The notes: generated by a model from the sequence alone, not told the origin. A stretch of 64,000 bases of DNA from Streptomyces cellostaticus (GCF_001513965.1 NZ_KQ948025.1:105603-169602), one strand, 5' to 3'; shown: positions 10,751 to 19,544, numbered from the stretch's first letter. A program made the numbers and translations.

Positions 10751-10886
10751 GAGGTGATCCATCTTCGAGTGGCGAACGGGGAAGATGTGGAGGGGGCGGT
10801 ACAGCTTCCGCTCCCGCCAGGCAGCCGGTCAATCACGAACAGGCAACACACAGGCCCCCCACAGACGTGAAGAACGCCCCAACCCC

Positions 10887-11390
10887 TCAGAGGGTCACGA
10901 AAGCAGCCGTCAGCAGCGCGATCCCCGACCCCGCCAGCACCCACGCGGCCCGGGTCGACCGCAGACCGCCCGCCACGACCACCGACGCCAGCAGCAACGC
11001 ACCACCCAGCGGAACCCAGGCGTACAGGATCCCCACCGGCCCCGACCGCACCACCTCACCGGTCCCCGGCTTCACCACCACGTCGTACGTCAGCCCCTTG
11101 CGCACCGCGACGGAGTTGGCGATGTCCACGCTCGCACGTGCCCTCGCTCCCTCGGACACCGGCGTGAACGGACCACTGCACGTGTCCCCCGCACAGCTCG
11201 TCACCCTGATCGTGCCGCGCTCGCGCCCCTTGGTCAGCATCACGTGCTGCGCGGTCCCCCAGGAACCCCACACCCCCGCGAACAGGATCAGCGCGGCGAG
11301 CGTACCCATCGTCGCGACCCGCCCGAACCGCAGCGCGGTCACGGAGGCCTGACGAGCGGTGGCGGCGGTGGCAGGCATGGCCGGGATCAT
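10887..11390 (-). CDS. Hypothetical membrane protein with three transmembrane helices
   Basis: The 167-residue product has a helix at about residues 24-44 (ATMGTLAALILFAGVWGSWG), an extracytoplasmic loop of about 75 residues with two Cys residues in TSCAGDTCSGPF, and two C-terminal helices (about residues 120-140 and 147-165). It may be co-transcribed with the LAETG protein gene downstream. I do not recognise a family. Confidence 0.7.
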   Translation of the reverse strand: MIPAMPATAATARQASVTALRFGRVATMGTLAALILFAGVWGSWGTAQHVMLTKGRERGTIRVTSCAGDTCSGPFTPVSEGARARASVDIANSVAVRKGLTYDVVVKPGTGEVVRSGPVGILYAWVPLGGALLLASVVVAGGLRSTRAAWVLAGSGIALLTAAFVTL

Positions 11391-11442
11391 TGGCCATACC
11401 CCGGCGGCCGGTCAACTCCGGCGGGCAGCATGGCAGGACAAG

Positions 11443-12048
11443 TCAGGAGTTGTACGCGCCCTGCGCCCGCTCAAGACCCTCGATCACCAGACACTCCACC
11501 GCGTCCGCCGCACGGTCCGCGAAGTAGTCCAGTTCCTTGCGCTCCGCCGAGGAGAAGTCCTTCAGCACGAAGTCCGCGACCTGCATCCGCCCCGGCGGCC
11601 GGCCGATCCCGAACCGCACCCGGTGGTAGTCCGCGCCCATCGCCTTCGTCATCGACTTCAGACCGTTGTGCCCGTTGTCACCGCCGCCCAGCTTCAGCCG
11701 CAGTGTGCCGTAGTCGATGTCCAGCTCGTCATGGACCGCGACGATGTTCGCCACCGGCACCTTGTAGAAGTCCCGCAGCGCGTTCACCGGACCGCCGGAC
11801 AGGTTCATGAACGACATCGGCTTCGCCAGGATCACCCGCCGGTTCGCCGGCCCGACCGGACCGATCCGCCCCTCCAGCACCTGCGCCTGCGCCTTGCCCG
11901 CCCGCTTGAACTTCCCCCCGATCCGTTCCGCGAGCAGATCCGCCACCATGAACCCGACGTTGTGCCGGTTCATGGCGTACTCCGGCCCGGGATTACCGAG
12001 CCCGACGATGAGCCAGGGGGCGTTGGCGGGGGTGGTCACGTCGTCCAT
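11443..12048 (-). CDS. pth: Peptidyl-tRNA hydrolase
   Basis: The 201-residue cytosolic enzyme cleaves the ester bond of peptidyl-tRNA released from stalled ribosomes. It shows the signature [20 protein letters not shown] (catalytic His in NRHNVGF), the [13 protein letters not shown] substrate-binding segment, the catalytic Asp region [12 protein letters not shown], and [13 protein letters not shown]. It is downstream of rplY on the same strand, separated by about 190 bp holding a hairpin and a dispersed repeat. The rplY-pth order is conserved in actinobacteria. Confidence 0.96.
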   Translation of the reverse strand: MDDVTTPANAPWLIVGLGNPGPEYAMNRHNVGFMVADLLAERIGGKFKRAGKAQAQVLEGRIGPVGPANRRVILAKPMSFMNLSGGPVNALRDFYKVPVANIVAVHDELDIDYGTLRLKLGGGDNGHNGLKSMTKAMGADYHRVRFGIGRPPGRMQVADFVLKDFSSAERKELDYFADRAADAVECLVIEGLERAQGAYNS

Positions 12049-12062
12049 GTCTCCTTATGCAA

Positions 12063-12095
12063 CAGCCGCTGCTCCCCCAAGGGAAGCAGCGGCTG
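12063..12095 (-). terminator. Hairpin between rplY and pth
   Basis: CAGCCGCTGCT (12063-12073) and AGCAGCGGCTG (12085-12095) form an 11-bp perfect stem only 15 bases upstream of the pth start on the coding strand. It could end rplY transcripts partially or shape the pth leader. Confidence 0.55.
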
Positions 12096-12125
12096 AGACC
12101 GCTGCGGGCAGTCGTTCCGCAGGGC

Positions 12126-12169
12126 GATGGGGGTTCCCCCGCTCGAGCGAAGCCGAGAGTGGGGGAGGG
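12126..12169. repeat. Dispersed palindromic repeat, intergenic copy
   Basis: The segment starts GATGGGGGTTCCCCC, carries GCTCGAGCGAAGCCGAGAG in the middle and ends GTGGGGGAGGG. It closely resembles the copy at 18695-18737 and, in shorter inverted form, 25041-25068. Such elements are common between genes in Streptomyces. Confidence 0.7.
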
Positions 12170-12239
12170 TGGGCACAGCCTGCAGCACCGGGCGCCCGGC
12201 AAACAGGCTGAACCCCTGCTACGGCCGAACCAGCAAGGC

Positions 12240-12833
12240 TCAGGCCTCCGCGACCTCTTCGCCCGCAGCCTCTTCGCCCGCAGCCTCCTCGGCCTGCGCC
12301 TGCAGGACCTGAAGGACGACCGCGTCCTCGTCGACGGCCAGGGTCACACCGGACGGCAGCTTGACGTCCTTGGCGAGAACGGAGGCACCGGCCTCCAGGC
12401 CCTCGACGGAGACGGTGAGCGCCTCGGGGATGTGCGTGGCCTCGGCCTCGACCGGCAGCGCGTTCAGGACGTGCTCGAGCAGGTTGCCACCCGCAGCCAG
12501 CTCACCCTCGGCGTGCACCGGAATCTCGACCGTGACCTTCTCGCCGCGCTTGACCAGCAGCAGGTCGACGTGCTCCAGGAAGCCCTTCAGCGGGTCGCGC
12601 TGCACGGCCTTCGGGATCGCCAGCTCGTTGGTCTTGCCGTCGATGTCCAGGGAGATCAGGACGTTCGGCGTACGCAGCGCCAGCAGCAGGTCGTGGCCCG
12701 GCAGCGTCAGGTGCAGCGGCTCGGAACCGTGGCCGTACAGCACACCGGGAACCTTGCTGTCACGACGGATACGACGGGCGGCACCCTTGCCGAACTCGGT
12801 GCGCGTCTCGACGCTGAGCTTCACCTCGGACAT
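12240..12833 (-). CDS. rplY: 50S ribosomal protein L25/general stress protein Ctc
   Basis: The 197-residue product is the long, two-domain Ctc/TL5 form: an L25 5S-rRNA-binding domain (VETRTEFGKGAARRIRRDSK, VPGVLYGHGSEPLHLTLPG) followed by the C-terminal beta domain and an acidic Ala/Glu tail (QAEEAAGEEAAGEEVAEA). The ATG at 12833 has GAGGAG eight bases upstream, while the earlier in-frame GTG at 12842 directly abuts that site, so 12833 is chosen. It is placed between prs and pth. Confidence 0.95.
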   Translation of the reverse strand: MSEVKLSVETRTEFGKGAARRIRRDSKVPGVLYGHGSEPLHLTLPGHDLLLALRTPNVLISLDIDGKTNELAIPKAVQRDPLKGFLEHVDLLLVKRGEKVTVEIPVHAEGELAAGGNLLEHVLNALPVEAEATHIPEALTVSVEGLEAGASVLAKDVKLPSGVTLAVDEDAVVLQVLQAQAEEAAGEEAAGEEVAEA

Positions 12834-12940
12834 ATTGATCACTCCTCGCAGAACTGGGAACGGACGTGGTCACCCGGCCACGAACGGCCTGCTACGAAGA
12901 GCGCGTCGATAACGGACCGCCGTAATCGCACACACGACTA

Positions 12941-12990
12941 CGGCCTCCCTCGCCGAGCAACTGCAGCAGTCTACTCGGAGGGGGAGGCCG
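12941..12990 (-). terminator. Hairpin between prs and rplY
   Basis: CGGCCTCCC (12941-12949) pairs with GGGAGGCCG (12982-12990) and the inner CGAG pairs with CTCG, giving a long interrupted stem about 110-160 bp upstream of rplY and about 60 bp after the prs stop on the same strand. Confidence 0.6.
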
Positions 12991-13048
12991 CACCCAAAAG
13001 GATCTTCAGCGAGCACTAACAGTGAGCGTGAGCGCTAGCGCAGAAACC

Positions 13049-14029
13049 TCACTGCTCGTCGAAGAGGCTGGTCACCGAGCCGTCCTCGAACACCTCACGC
13101 ACCGCGCTCGCGATCGTCGGAGCGATCGACAGCACCGTGATCTTGTCCAGGTCTGCACTCAGCTCACCCGGCGTCGGCAGCGTGTTCGTGAACACGAACT
13201 CACTCACCCGCGAGTTCTTCAACCGGTCCGCAGCCGGACCCGACAGCACACCGTGCGTCGCCGTCACGATGACGTCCTCCGCCCCGTGCGCGAACAGCGC
13301 ATCCGCAGCCGCACAGATCGTGCCACCCGTGTCGATCATGTCATCGACCAGCACACACACCCGGCCCTTGACCTCACCCACGACCTCGTGGACGGTCACC
13401 TGGTTCGCGACGTCCTTGTCCCGCCGCTTGTGCACGATCGCCAGCGGCGCACCCAGCCGGTCACACCACCGGTCCGCCACCCGCACACGACCCGCGTCCG
13501 GCGACACCACCGTCAGCTTGTCCCGGTCCACCTTGTCGCCCACATAGTCCGCCAGCAGCGGAAGCGCGAACAGATGGTCCACCGGACCGTCGAAGAAGCC
13601 CTGGATCTGGTCCGTGTGCAGATCCACCGTCAGGATCCGGTCCGCACCCGCGGTCTTCATCAGATCCGCGATCAGACGCGCCGAAATCGGTTCACGACCC
13701 CGGTGCTTCTTGTCCTGCCGCGCGTAACCGTAGAACGGCACGATGACCGTGATGGAGCGCGCCGACGCACGCTTCAGCGCGTCGATCATGATCAGCTGCT
13801 CCATGATCCACTGGTTGATCGGAGCCGTGTGGCTCTGGATCACGAAGCAGTCCGCACCACGTGCCGACTCCTGGTAGCGGACGTAGATCTCACCGTTCGC
13901 GAAGTCGAAGGCCTTCGTCGGGACAACCCCGACACCCAGCTGCTGGGCGACCTCCTCGGCAAGCTCGGGGTGGGCGCGGCCGGAGAAGAACATCATCTTC
14001 TTCTCGCCGGTCGTCTTGATCCCGGTCAC
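13049..14029 (-). CDS. prs: Ribose-phosphate pyrophosphokinase
   Basis: The 326-residue cytosolic enzyme makes PRPP from ribose 5-phosphate and ATP for nucleotide, His and Trp synthesis. The flexible-loop and ATP-binding segments (VPFYGYARQDKKHRGREPIS), the divalent-cation signature DLHTDQIQGFFDGPVDHL and the PRPP-binding loop VCVLVDDMIDTGGTICAAA are all present. The GTG start has GAGGAG eight bases upstream. It is the second gene of the glmU-prs run on the minus strand, with about 150 bp between them. Confidence 0.97.
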   Translation of the reverse strand: MTGIKTTGEKKMMFFSGRAHPELAEEVAQQLGVGVVPTKAFDFANGEIYVRYQESARGADCFVIQSHTAPINQWIMEQLIMIDALKRASARSITVIVPFYGYARQDKKHRGREPISARLIADLMKTAGADRILTVDLHTDQIQGFFDGPVDHLFALPLLADYVGDKVDRDKLTVVSPDAGRVRVADRWCDRLGAPLAIVHKRRDKDVANQVTVHEVVGEVKGRVCVLVDDMIDTGGTICAAADALFAHGAEDVIVTATHGVLSGPAADRLKNSRVSEFVFTNTLPTPGELSADLDKITVLSIAPTIASAVREVFEDGSVTSLFDEQ

Positions 14030-14183
14030 AGCACTGTCTCCTCAGAGGTGTCTCAGCCAGCCGACTGCTCAGGCGACCTCTCGGCTGGGCATGAGAGGCC
14101 GTATCAGCTGGTAGGGGTGCAGGTTGCACTCGTGCGGATGTGCACTTATCACGGTACGCCGTGTTTGGCGCACCCGTTTCCCG

Positions 14184-15632
14184 TCAGTCCTCGCCCTTGC
14201 CCTGCCGGGACGCCGCCTCGGCCGCCTTCGCGGCCGCACTCCCAGGACGCTTCCGAGCCACCCAACCCTCGATATTCCGCTGCTGACCACGGGCCACGGC
14301 CAGCGAACCGGGCGGCACATCCTTCGTGATCACGGACCCGGCGGCGGTGTAAGCACCGTCCCCGACCGTGACAGGCGCCACAAACATGTTGTCCGAACCC
14401 GTCTTGCAGTGCGACCCGACGGTCGTGTGGTGCTTGCTCTCACCGTCGTAGTTCACGAACACACTCGCCGCACCGATGTTCGAATACTCACCGATCGTCG
14501 CGTCACCCACATACGACAGATGCGGAACCTTCGTCCCCTCACCGATCGACGCGTTCTTCGTCTCCACGTACGTACCGATCTTGGACTTGAGCCCGAGACG
14601 GGTACCCGGCCGCAGATACGCGTACGGCCCCACGGACGCCTGCGCACCGATCCGCGCCCCGTCCGACACCGTGTTGTCCACCCGCGCCCCCGCACCCACC
14701 CGGGTGTCCTTCAGCCGGCTGTTCGGCCCGACCTCGGCGCCTTCCCCGATGTGCGTCGACCCGATGAGCTGCGTACCGGGGTGTACGACGGCGTCCTGCT
14801 CGAAGGTGACGGTGACGTCGACCCAGGTCGTCGCCGGGTCCACGACGGTCACACCGCCGAGCATCGCGCGGGTCAGCAACCGGTCGTTGAGGATCCGGCG
14901 GGCCTCGGCGAGCTGGACCCGGTTGTTGATACCGGCGATCTCCCGGTGGTCGCCGGCCACGGAGGCACCGACCCGATGCCCGGCCTCCCGCAGAATCCCG
15001 AGGACGTCGGTCAGATACTCCTCACCCTGGCTGTTGTCCGTCCGCACCTTCTTCAGCGCGTCCGCCAGCAGCTGCCCGTCGAAGGCGAAGACCCCGCTGT
15101 TGATCTCCCGGACCGCCCGCTGGGCGTCGGTGGCGTCCTTGTGCTCCACGATCGCGGTCACGGCACCCGTCGCCCCGTCCCGCACGATACGGCCGTACCC
15201 GGTCGCGTCGGGGACCTCGGCGGTGAGCACGGTCACGGCGTTGCCGTCGGCGCGGTGGGTCTCGGCGAGCTGCTTGAGGGTGTCGCCGGTGAGGAGGGGG
15301 GTGTCCCCGCAGACGACGACCACGGTTCCGTCCACGGCCCCGCCCAGCTCCTCCAGCCCCATCCGTACGGCGTGCCCGGTGCCGTTCTGCCGCTCCTGCA
15401 CAGCCGTCCGCACGCTCGGGTCGATCTCGGCCAGGTGCGCGGTGACCTGCTCGCGGGCGTGGCCCACGACGACGACCAGGTTCGCGGGGTCCAACTCACC
15501 GGCGGCGGCGAGCACATGGCCGACCAGGGAACGGCCGCAGATCTGGTGGAGGACCTTCGGTGTGGCCGACTTCATACGGGTGCCCTCACCCGCTGCGAGA
15601 ACGACGACGGCTGCCGGGCGAATGGCGCTCAC
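14184..15632 (-). CDS. glmU: Bifunctional UDP-GlcNAc pyrophosphorylase/glucosamine-1-phosphate acetyltransferase
   Basis: The 482-residue enzyme carries out the last two steps of UDP-N-acetylglucosamine synthesis for peptidoglycan. The N-terminal uridylyltransferase half shows [20 protein letters not shown] and [11 protein letters not shown]; the C-terminal half (about residues 260-460) is a left-handed beta-helix of hexapeptide repeats including [18 protein letters not shown] and the [14 protein letters not shown] active-site region. It ends with a charged extension [18 protein letters not shown] start is used. It heads the glmU-prs cluster downstream of tRNA-Gln. Confidence 0.97.
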   Translation of the reverse strand: MSAIRPAAVVVLAAGEGTRMKSATPKVLHQICGRSLVGHVLAAAGELDPANLVVVVGHAREQVTAHLAEIDPSVRTAVQERQNGTGHAVRMGLEELGGAVDGTVVVVCGDTPLLTGDTLKQLAETHRADGNAVTVLTAEVPDATGYGRIVRDGATGAVTAIVEHKDATDAQRAVREINSGVFAFDGQLLADALKKVRTDNSQGEEYLTDVLGILREAGHRVGASVAGDHREIAGINNRVQLAEARRILNDRLLTRAMLGGVTVVDPATTWVDVTVTFEQDAVVHPGTQLIGSTHIGEGAEVGPNSRLKDTRVGAGARVDNTVSDGARIGAQASVGPYAYLRPGTRLGLKSKIGTYVETKNASIGEGTKVPHLSYVGDATIGEYSNIGAASVFVNYDGESKHHTTVGSHCKTGSDNMFVAPVTVGDGAYTAAGSVITKDVPPGSLAVARGQQRNIEGWVARKRPGSAAAKAAEAASRQGKGED

Positions 15633-15756
15633 GGGGTTGCCCTTCGGCTCTGGATGGGTGGGGGTGTCAGCCGAAGGATACCGGGGTGGGGTTGGGGGGA
15701 TATGAGTGCGGGCCCTGACGGTGGATTCATCGGTCAGGACCCGAACTGAGCATGTG

Positions 15757-15827
15757 CTCCCGGGGGAGGACTCGAACCCCCATGATCAGAACCAAAATCT
15801 GACGTCTTGCCCTTAGACGACCCGGGA
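15757..15827 (-). tRNA. tRNA-Gln (anticodon UUG)
   Basis: On the minus strand a 71-nt cloverleaf can be drawn: acceptor arms TCCCGGG/CCCGGGA with discriminator G, a D-stem GTCT/AGAC, an anticodon stem TCAGA/TCTGA enclosing the 7-nt loop TTTTGGT (anticodon TTG), and a T-arm with the loop TTCGAGT. CCA is not encoded. Its 5' end lies six bases after the stop of the upstream helix-turn-helix gene on the same strand. Confidence 0.95.
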
Positions 15828-15833
15828 TTACCG

Positions 15834-16724
15834 CTATGTCCGATTTGGGAGATCGGCTGCGGTGACAGCCCCTACTATGCCGTACCACCAGCCTTCGATG
15901 CGACGGTACAACTCGGCTCCGTCCCTCACGTCGACGCGAAGACACCCGTAGTAGTTCTCGTCGGTGTTCTTCCGGTTGGTGCTGGGGTTGTGCTTCTTGA
16001 GGGTCGTCTTCAGTAGTTCGGCCGTCTCGATGCCAACGTGTTCTGCCCAGAACTTCTCGGCTGCCGCCACGTTCGCCGTCTCGTGGATCTGCAGGGCAAA
16101 CCTGAGGGTGCTCGGGTCTACGCGGAGCAGCTTCAGCCAGGCCAGGAAGACCGCGATCATGTCCGGGTCGCTGTTCACGAAGGTGACGCGCTCTCGTCGG
16201 CTGTACGGCTTGCTCTTGGCTCCCTCGGCCCAATAGAGACCCACGCCGACAAGAAACAGCTCGCGGTCGGTCGGCTGACCCACCTCTGCCGCCGCTGTCC
16301 GTTTGGTGCGCTGGCGTTCCTCGTCGCGCAGCTGGAGCTTGGCCTCCCAGCCCCGCTTCGCGATCGCCGAGGCTTCCTCTCGGGTTCGCTTCTGACGTTC
16401 CGGCCTCGGCAGATCCCGCACCCACAGCGAGATCGAACTCTTCGAGCACCCCAACGCGACCTGGATCTGGTCGTACGTCCAGCCCTGAAGTCGTAGCTCC
16501 CGTGCCTTCTCCCTGAGGTCGTCCTTGGCGTTCGGCCGCTTCGTCCACTCCGGCGGCGGCTCCCCCTCGAGCAGCCGGTTGAGGATGTCGTTGTTGTCGA
16601 CGTGCAGGCGGTCCCGGATCTGCCGTCGGCTGAGTCCCTCCCGCTGCAGCGCCACCGCTCGCTCCCGCAACCCCTCGAAGTCCTCGTACTTGCCGCTCTT
16701 GCCTGCTGAATGCGTCATACGCAT
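15834..16724 (-). CDS. Accessory DNA-binding protein with LAGLIDADG-like C-terminal segment
   Basis: The 296-residue protein has two N-terminal helix-turn-helix segments, about residues 19-54 (EGLSRRQIRDRLHVDNNDIL) and 70-103 (GWTYDQIQVALGCSKSSISL), then a basic region and a C-terminal domain (about residues 150-285). The latter begins LFLVGVGLYWAEGAKSK and continues VTFVNSDPDMIAVFLAWLK, a pattern reminiscent of one LAGLIDADG homing-endonuclease half (Gly-x2-x-Trp-x-Glu-Gly in place of Gly-x-Ile-x-Gly-Asp-Gly). It has lower G+C and looser third-position bias than neighbours, suggesting acquisition. It ends six bases before mature tRNA-Gln. Function is not established. Confidence 0.65.
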   Translation of the reverse strand: MRMTHSAGKSGKYEDFEGLRERAVALQREGLSRRQIRDRLHVDNNDILNRLLEGEPPPEWTKRPNAKDDLREKARELRLQGWTYDQIQVALGCSKSSISLWVRDLPRPERQKRTREEASAIAKRGWEAKLQLRDEERQRTKRTAAAEVGQPTDRELFLVGVGLYWAEGAKSKPYSRRERVTFVNSDPDMIAVFLAWLKLLRVDPSTLRFALQIHETANVAAAEKFWAEHVGIETAELLKTTLKKHNPSTNRKNTDENYYGCLRVDVRDGAELYRRIEGWWYGIVGAVTAADLPNRT

Positions 16725-16884
16725 ACCGTCCGGGCGGAATGTGGGCCTCCGGCGTCGAACAGGGGTGGTTCAGCAGTTCGAGGGATATCGGTGGGTTCTG
16801 GGGTCGCTCGATTACGGACTGTGGTCCAGGCCAGTAGGTGAAAGTCACCGGAAAAGCCGCCTGTGACGCCCGTACGCTGGAGGC

Positions 16885-18198
16885 ATGACCACGACGGGGG
16901 AAGAGCATGCCAGGGCCCTGACCGGCCCCTGGTGGTGGGCCAGGTGGCGCAGTGCGGTGCTCGACGGGAGTCTCGCGCTGGTGTCGGCCGTGGAGTGCGG
17001 TGCGGAGGGGGTTCCGTTCGCCCGGGATGCGGGGATCCCGGTGTCGGTGGGGATCGTGTTCGGGTTGATTGCCGGATCGGTCCTGCTGGTGCGCAGGAAG
17101 TGGCCGATCGCCGTCGTGCTGGTCGCGATCGCGATCACGCCGGCCCAGATGGGCTTCCTGATGGGCATCGTCGGCCTGTACACGCTGGCGGCGTGCGAGT
17201 TGCCGCGCCGGATCATCGTGGCGCTGGCGGGGATGACGTTGCTGGGCACGATGATCGTGACGTTCGTGCGGGTGCGGCAGGACATGGCGCGGGGGGATCT
17301 GACACTGGGGGACTGGTTCGTCCCGTTCGCTTCGATCACGACGTCGTTGGGGCTGACGGCTCCGCCGCTGCTGCTCGGGCTGTACGTGGGGGCGCGGCGC
17401 CGGCTGATGGAGAGTCTGCGGGAGCGGGCGGACAGTCTGGAGCGGGAGCTTCAGTTGCTGGCGGAGCGGGCGGAGGAGCGGGCCGAGTGGGCGCGGAACG
17501 AGGAGCGGACGCGGATCGCTCGTGAGATGCATGACGTGGTCGCTCATCGGGTGAGTCTGATGGTGGTGCATGCGGCGGCGCTGCAGGCGGTTGCGCGTAA
17601 GGATCCCGAGAAGGCCGTGAAGAACGCGGCGCTGGTGGGGGACATGGGGCGGCAGGCGTTGACCGAGTTGCGGGAGATGCTCGGGGTGTTGCGGGCGGGG
17701 GAGGACGTGGGGCGGCGTGCGGCTTCGGCGCCGTTGGCCGCGGTCGGGGTGGCTGCTGCGGAGGCGGCGTCTCGGGTGGCGGACGAGGACGGTGCGGTGG
17801 AGGGGCCGTGTCTTTCGGAGCTGGAGGAGTTGGTCGGGCAGTCGGCCGCGGCGGGGATGGCGGTGGATCTGTCGGTCGAGGGGGAGGTGCGTGCGTATGC
17901 GGCGGAGGTGGAGCAGACGGCGTACCGGGTGGTGCAGGAGGCGTTGACGAACGTCCACAAGCATGCGGCGGGTGCGAAGACGTATGTGCGGCTGGCGCAT
18001 CGGGGGGCGGAGATCGCGATGCAGGTGGAGAACGGTCCGCCGCCCGAGCCGGCGTCGGCGTCGGCGGTGCGGTTGCCGTCGGGGGGCAATGGTCTGGTGG
18101 GGATGCGGGAGCGGGTCGTGGGGCTGGGTGGTGTGTTTGTGTCGGGGCCGACGGATGCGGGGGGTTTCCGGGTGTCGGCGGTGATTCCGGCGGCGTAG
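16885..18198 (+). CDS. NarL-type sensor histidine kinase
   Basis: The 437-residue membrane protein has about four to five hydrophobic helices in residues 30-175, a coiled linker (SLRERADSLERELQLLAERA), a HisKA_3 dimerisation box with the phospho-acceptor His216 in RIAREMHDVVAHRVSLMVVH, and an HATPase domain with the N-box VVQEALTNVHKHA and the G-box GGNGLVGMRERVVGLGG. TGGAGG precedes the ATG. This class pairs with LuxR-type response regulators, but no partner gene is adjacent; the orphan regulator at 2327 is more than 13 kb away and there is no evidence that they pair. Confidence 0.92.
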   Translation: MTTTGEEHARALTGPWWWARWRSAVLDGSLALVSAVECGAEGVPFARDAGIPVSVGIVFGLIAGSVLLVRRKWPIAVVLVAIAITPAQMGFLMGIVGLYTLAACELPRRIIVALAGMTLLGTMIVTFVRVRQDMARGDLTLGDWFVPFASITTSLGLTAPPLLLGLYVGARRRLMESLRERADSLERELQLLAERAEERAEWARNEERTRIAREMHDVVAHRVSLMVVHAAALQAVARKDPEKAVKNAALVGDMGRQALTELREMLGVLRAGEDVGRRAASAPLAAVGVAAAEAASRVADEDGAVEGPCLSELEELVGQSAAAGMAVDLSVEGEVRAYAAEVEQTAYRVVQEALTNVHKHAAGAKTYVRLAHRGAEIAMQVENGPPPEPASASAVRLPSGGNGLVGMRERVVGLGGVFVSGPTDAGGFRVSAVIPAA

Positions 18199-18225
18199 GC
18201 CGGTGTTTTCGTTGTTCGGGTGGGG

Positions 18226-18756
18226 TCAGCCGGTGGTGAGGCGGGCGGGTTCCATGCCGGCGATGAGGGTGGCCAGGGCGTGGTCGATGCCGGGGCCGAC
18301 GTACCAGTCGCCGGTGTGGTCGAGGGTGTAGATGCGGCCTTCGGCGTCGATGGCGAGGAGGGCGGCGGTGTCGGTTTCCTCGCCGAGGGGGCAGACCTCG
18401 GTGCCGAGGGCGCGGCCGAGGTCGCCGAGGGTGCGGGCGAGGTGGAGGCCGTGCAGGGGGTCGAGGTGGAGGGTGGCGGGGGCGATCTGGCGGCCGGGGC
18501 CGGTGGGTGCGATGCGGAGGCCGCCGAATTCGGCCCAGGCTTCGACGGCGGCGGGGAAGACGGTGTGCCGGTGTCCGGCGGGTGAGGTGTGTTCGCGCAG
18601 GGTGTCGGCCCAGACTTCCGCCTGCTTTATGTCCCAGCGTCCGGGTTGCCAGCCGGCGGCGCGCAGGGCGGCGTCGACGGGTACGGGGAAGCGCGATGGG
18701 GGTCCCCCCGGTCGAGCGAAGTCGAGACTGGGGGAGGAGGTGCGGTCGGGGTGCAT
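18226..18756 (-). CDS. SUKH-3 family immunity-like protein
   Basis: The 176-residue product resembles SUKH-3 (SMI1/KNR4-superfamily) immunity proteins: a start ALRAAGWQPGRWDIKQAEVW, a central FPAAVEAWAEFGGLRI and a C-terminal LLAIDAEGRIYTLDHTGDWY, followed by GIDHALATLIAG. It lies 49 bp downstream of the YwqJ-type deaminase gene on the same strand, the usual order for a toxin and its antidote. The first 25 residues include a stretch encoded by a dispersed palindromic repeat that appears inserted in frame after MHPDRTSS. The match is from pattern recognition, not a search. Confidence 0.75.
   Translation of the reverse strand: MHPDRTSSPSLDFARPGGPPSRFPVPVDAALRAAGWQPGRWDIKQAEVWADTLREHTSPAGHRHTVFPAAVEAWAEFGGLRIAPTGPGRQIAPATLHLDPLHGLHLARTLGDLGRALGTEVCPLGEETDTAALLAIDAEGRIYTLDHTGDWYVGPGIDHALATLIAGMEPARLTTG
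18695..18737. repeat. Dispersed palindromic repeat inside the SUKH-3 reading frame
   Basis: GATGGGGGTCCCCCCGG, then TCGAGCGAAGTCGAGACT and GGGGGAGG nearly repeat the copy at 12126-12169. Here it encodes the residues PSLDFARPGGPPS near the N-terminus of the SUKH-3 protein. Confidence 0.7.
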
Positions 18757-18805
18757 CTGCCCTTCGATCGTCGTGTTTGCTGGGTGGTGCCGGCGGTGCC
18801 GGGGT

Positions 18806-19321
18806 TCAGCTGTCGGCCGCTGTCGGGTCGACGATGCGGACGCCGAAGTGGGCGCTGAGGGCGGTGCAGGCGCGGCAGGGGGCGGCGAAGCTGCCGTGGA
18901 GGGGGTCGCCGTCCTCGCGTATGCGGCGGGCGGTGAGTTTGGCCCCTTTGAGGGCTTTGCGGCCTTCGCCGTTGGTCATGGGTTTGCGGGCGGCGCGTTT
19001 GCTGCGGGTGGTGTCGGCGGCGGCTATGTGCCGGGAGATGAGGATGGTTTCGGCGCAGCGGCCGGTGAAGCGGTCGCGCTGGGCGCTGGTGAGGGTGTCG
19101 AGGAAGTCCTGGACGAGGGGGTGCAGGGGCGGGGGCTGGTCGCTGCGGGCGGCGGTGCCGGTGAGGGTGGCGCCGCGGACGGAGAGGGCTGCGGCGATGG
19201 TGGGCAGGATGCCGTCGCGGCGGTGCAGGAGGGCGGGGGTGGGGGGTGTGTCGGTGCCGCTCCAGCCGATGCGTGGGTCACCGGCCCGCGCATGGTTACC
19301 TCCGGTCTGCAAGGTATTCAT
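18806..19321 (-). CDS. YwqJ-type putative deaminase (toxin-like)
   Basis: The 171-residue protein has the zinc-deaminase signature split as Cys89-Ala-Glu91 (FTGRCAETILISRHI) and Pro148-Cys149-x-x-Cys152 (SFAAPCRACTALSAHFGV), with a basic stretch RSKRAARKPMTNGEGRKALK between. This is the arrangement of the YwqJ-related family of polymorphic-toxin deaminases that act on nucleic acids or nucleotides. There is no signal peptide, WXG or RHS leader, so it is not an obvious exported effector. It precedes a SUKH-3 gene and is divergent from two further toxin/immunity-like fusions. The ATG has a GGGGAGGGG site about 11 bases upstream. Confidence 0.75.
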   Translation of the reverse strand: MNTLQTGGNHARAGDPRIGWSGTDTPPTPALLHRRDGILPTIAAALSVRGATLTGTAARSDQPPPLHPLVQDFLDTLTSAQRDRFTGRCAETILISRHIAAADTTRSKRAARKPMTNGEGRKALKGAKLTARRIREDGDPLHGSFAAPCRACTALSAHFGVRIVDPTAADS

Positions 19322-19426
19322 GATCGTCTTCCCCTCCCCGGGCGTCCCCCGAAGGACACAGAGTGCCAAATGCCGTGGCTGGTGGGGAAGCTGGGGCGGT
19401 GCGACACGCCCGGGTTTGGGCGGGCT

Positions 19427-19544
19427 GTCACGGCGGGGTGACGGCTGGTCACGGTTGTGGGGGGCGGTGGTGCCGGGATCGGAGGGGTGGGTGGTGCGGT
19501 GGATGTGATGGGCCGGTGACCGGGGTTCGTGTACCGCATAGGCT
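19427..19544 (+). promoter_or_regulatory. Divergent control region: GTCAC/GTGAC repeats and a candidate promoter
   Basis: GTCAC (19427-19431), GTGAC (19438-19442) and GTCAC (19448-19452) give two overlapping inverted repeats with centres about one helical turn apart. Downstream, GTGACC (19516-19521) and TAGGCT (19539-19544) are separated by 17 bp and resemble a sigma-70-type -35/-10 pair reading toward the WHH/SUKH gene at 19607. Confidence 0.4.

Noticed and set aside
15757-16724. The tRNA-Gln neighbourhood considered as an integrated prophage or ICE
   Set aside because: No integrase, no duplicated tRNA 3' end and no mobile gene cluster are seen; only one accessory gene is present.
15727-18000. 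A long minus-strand frame across tRNA-Gln, the HTH gene and the kinase
   Set aside because: It reads through a tRNA and opposite a well-supported histidine kinase; the product is Arg/His/Pro-rich noise.
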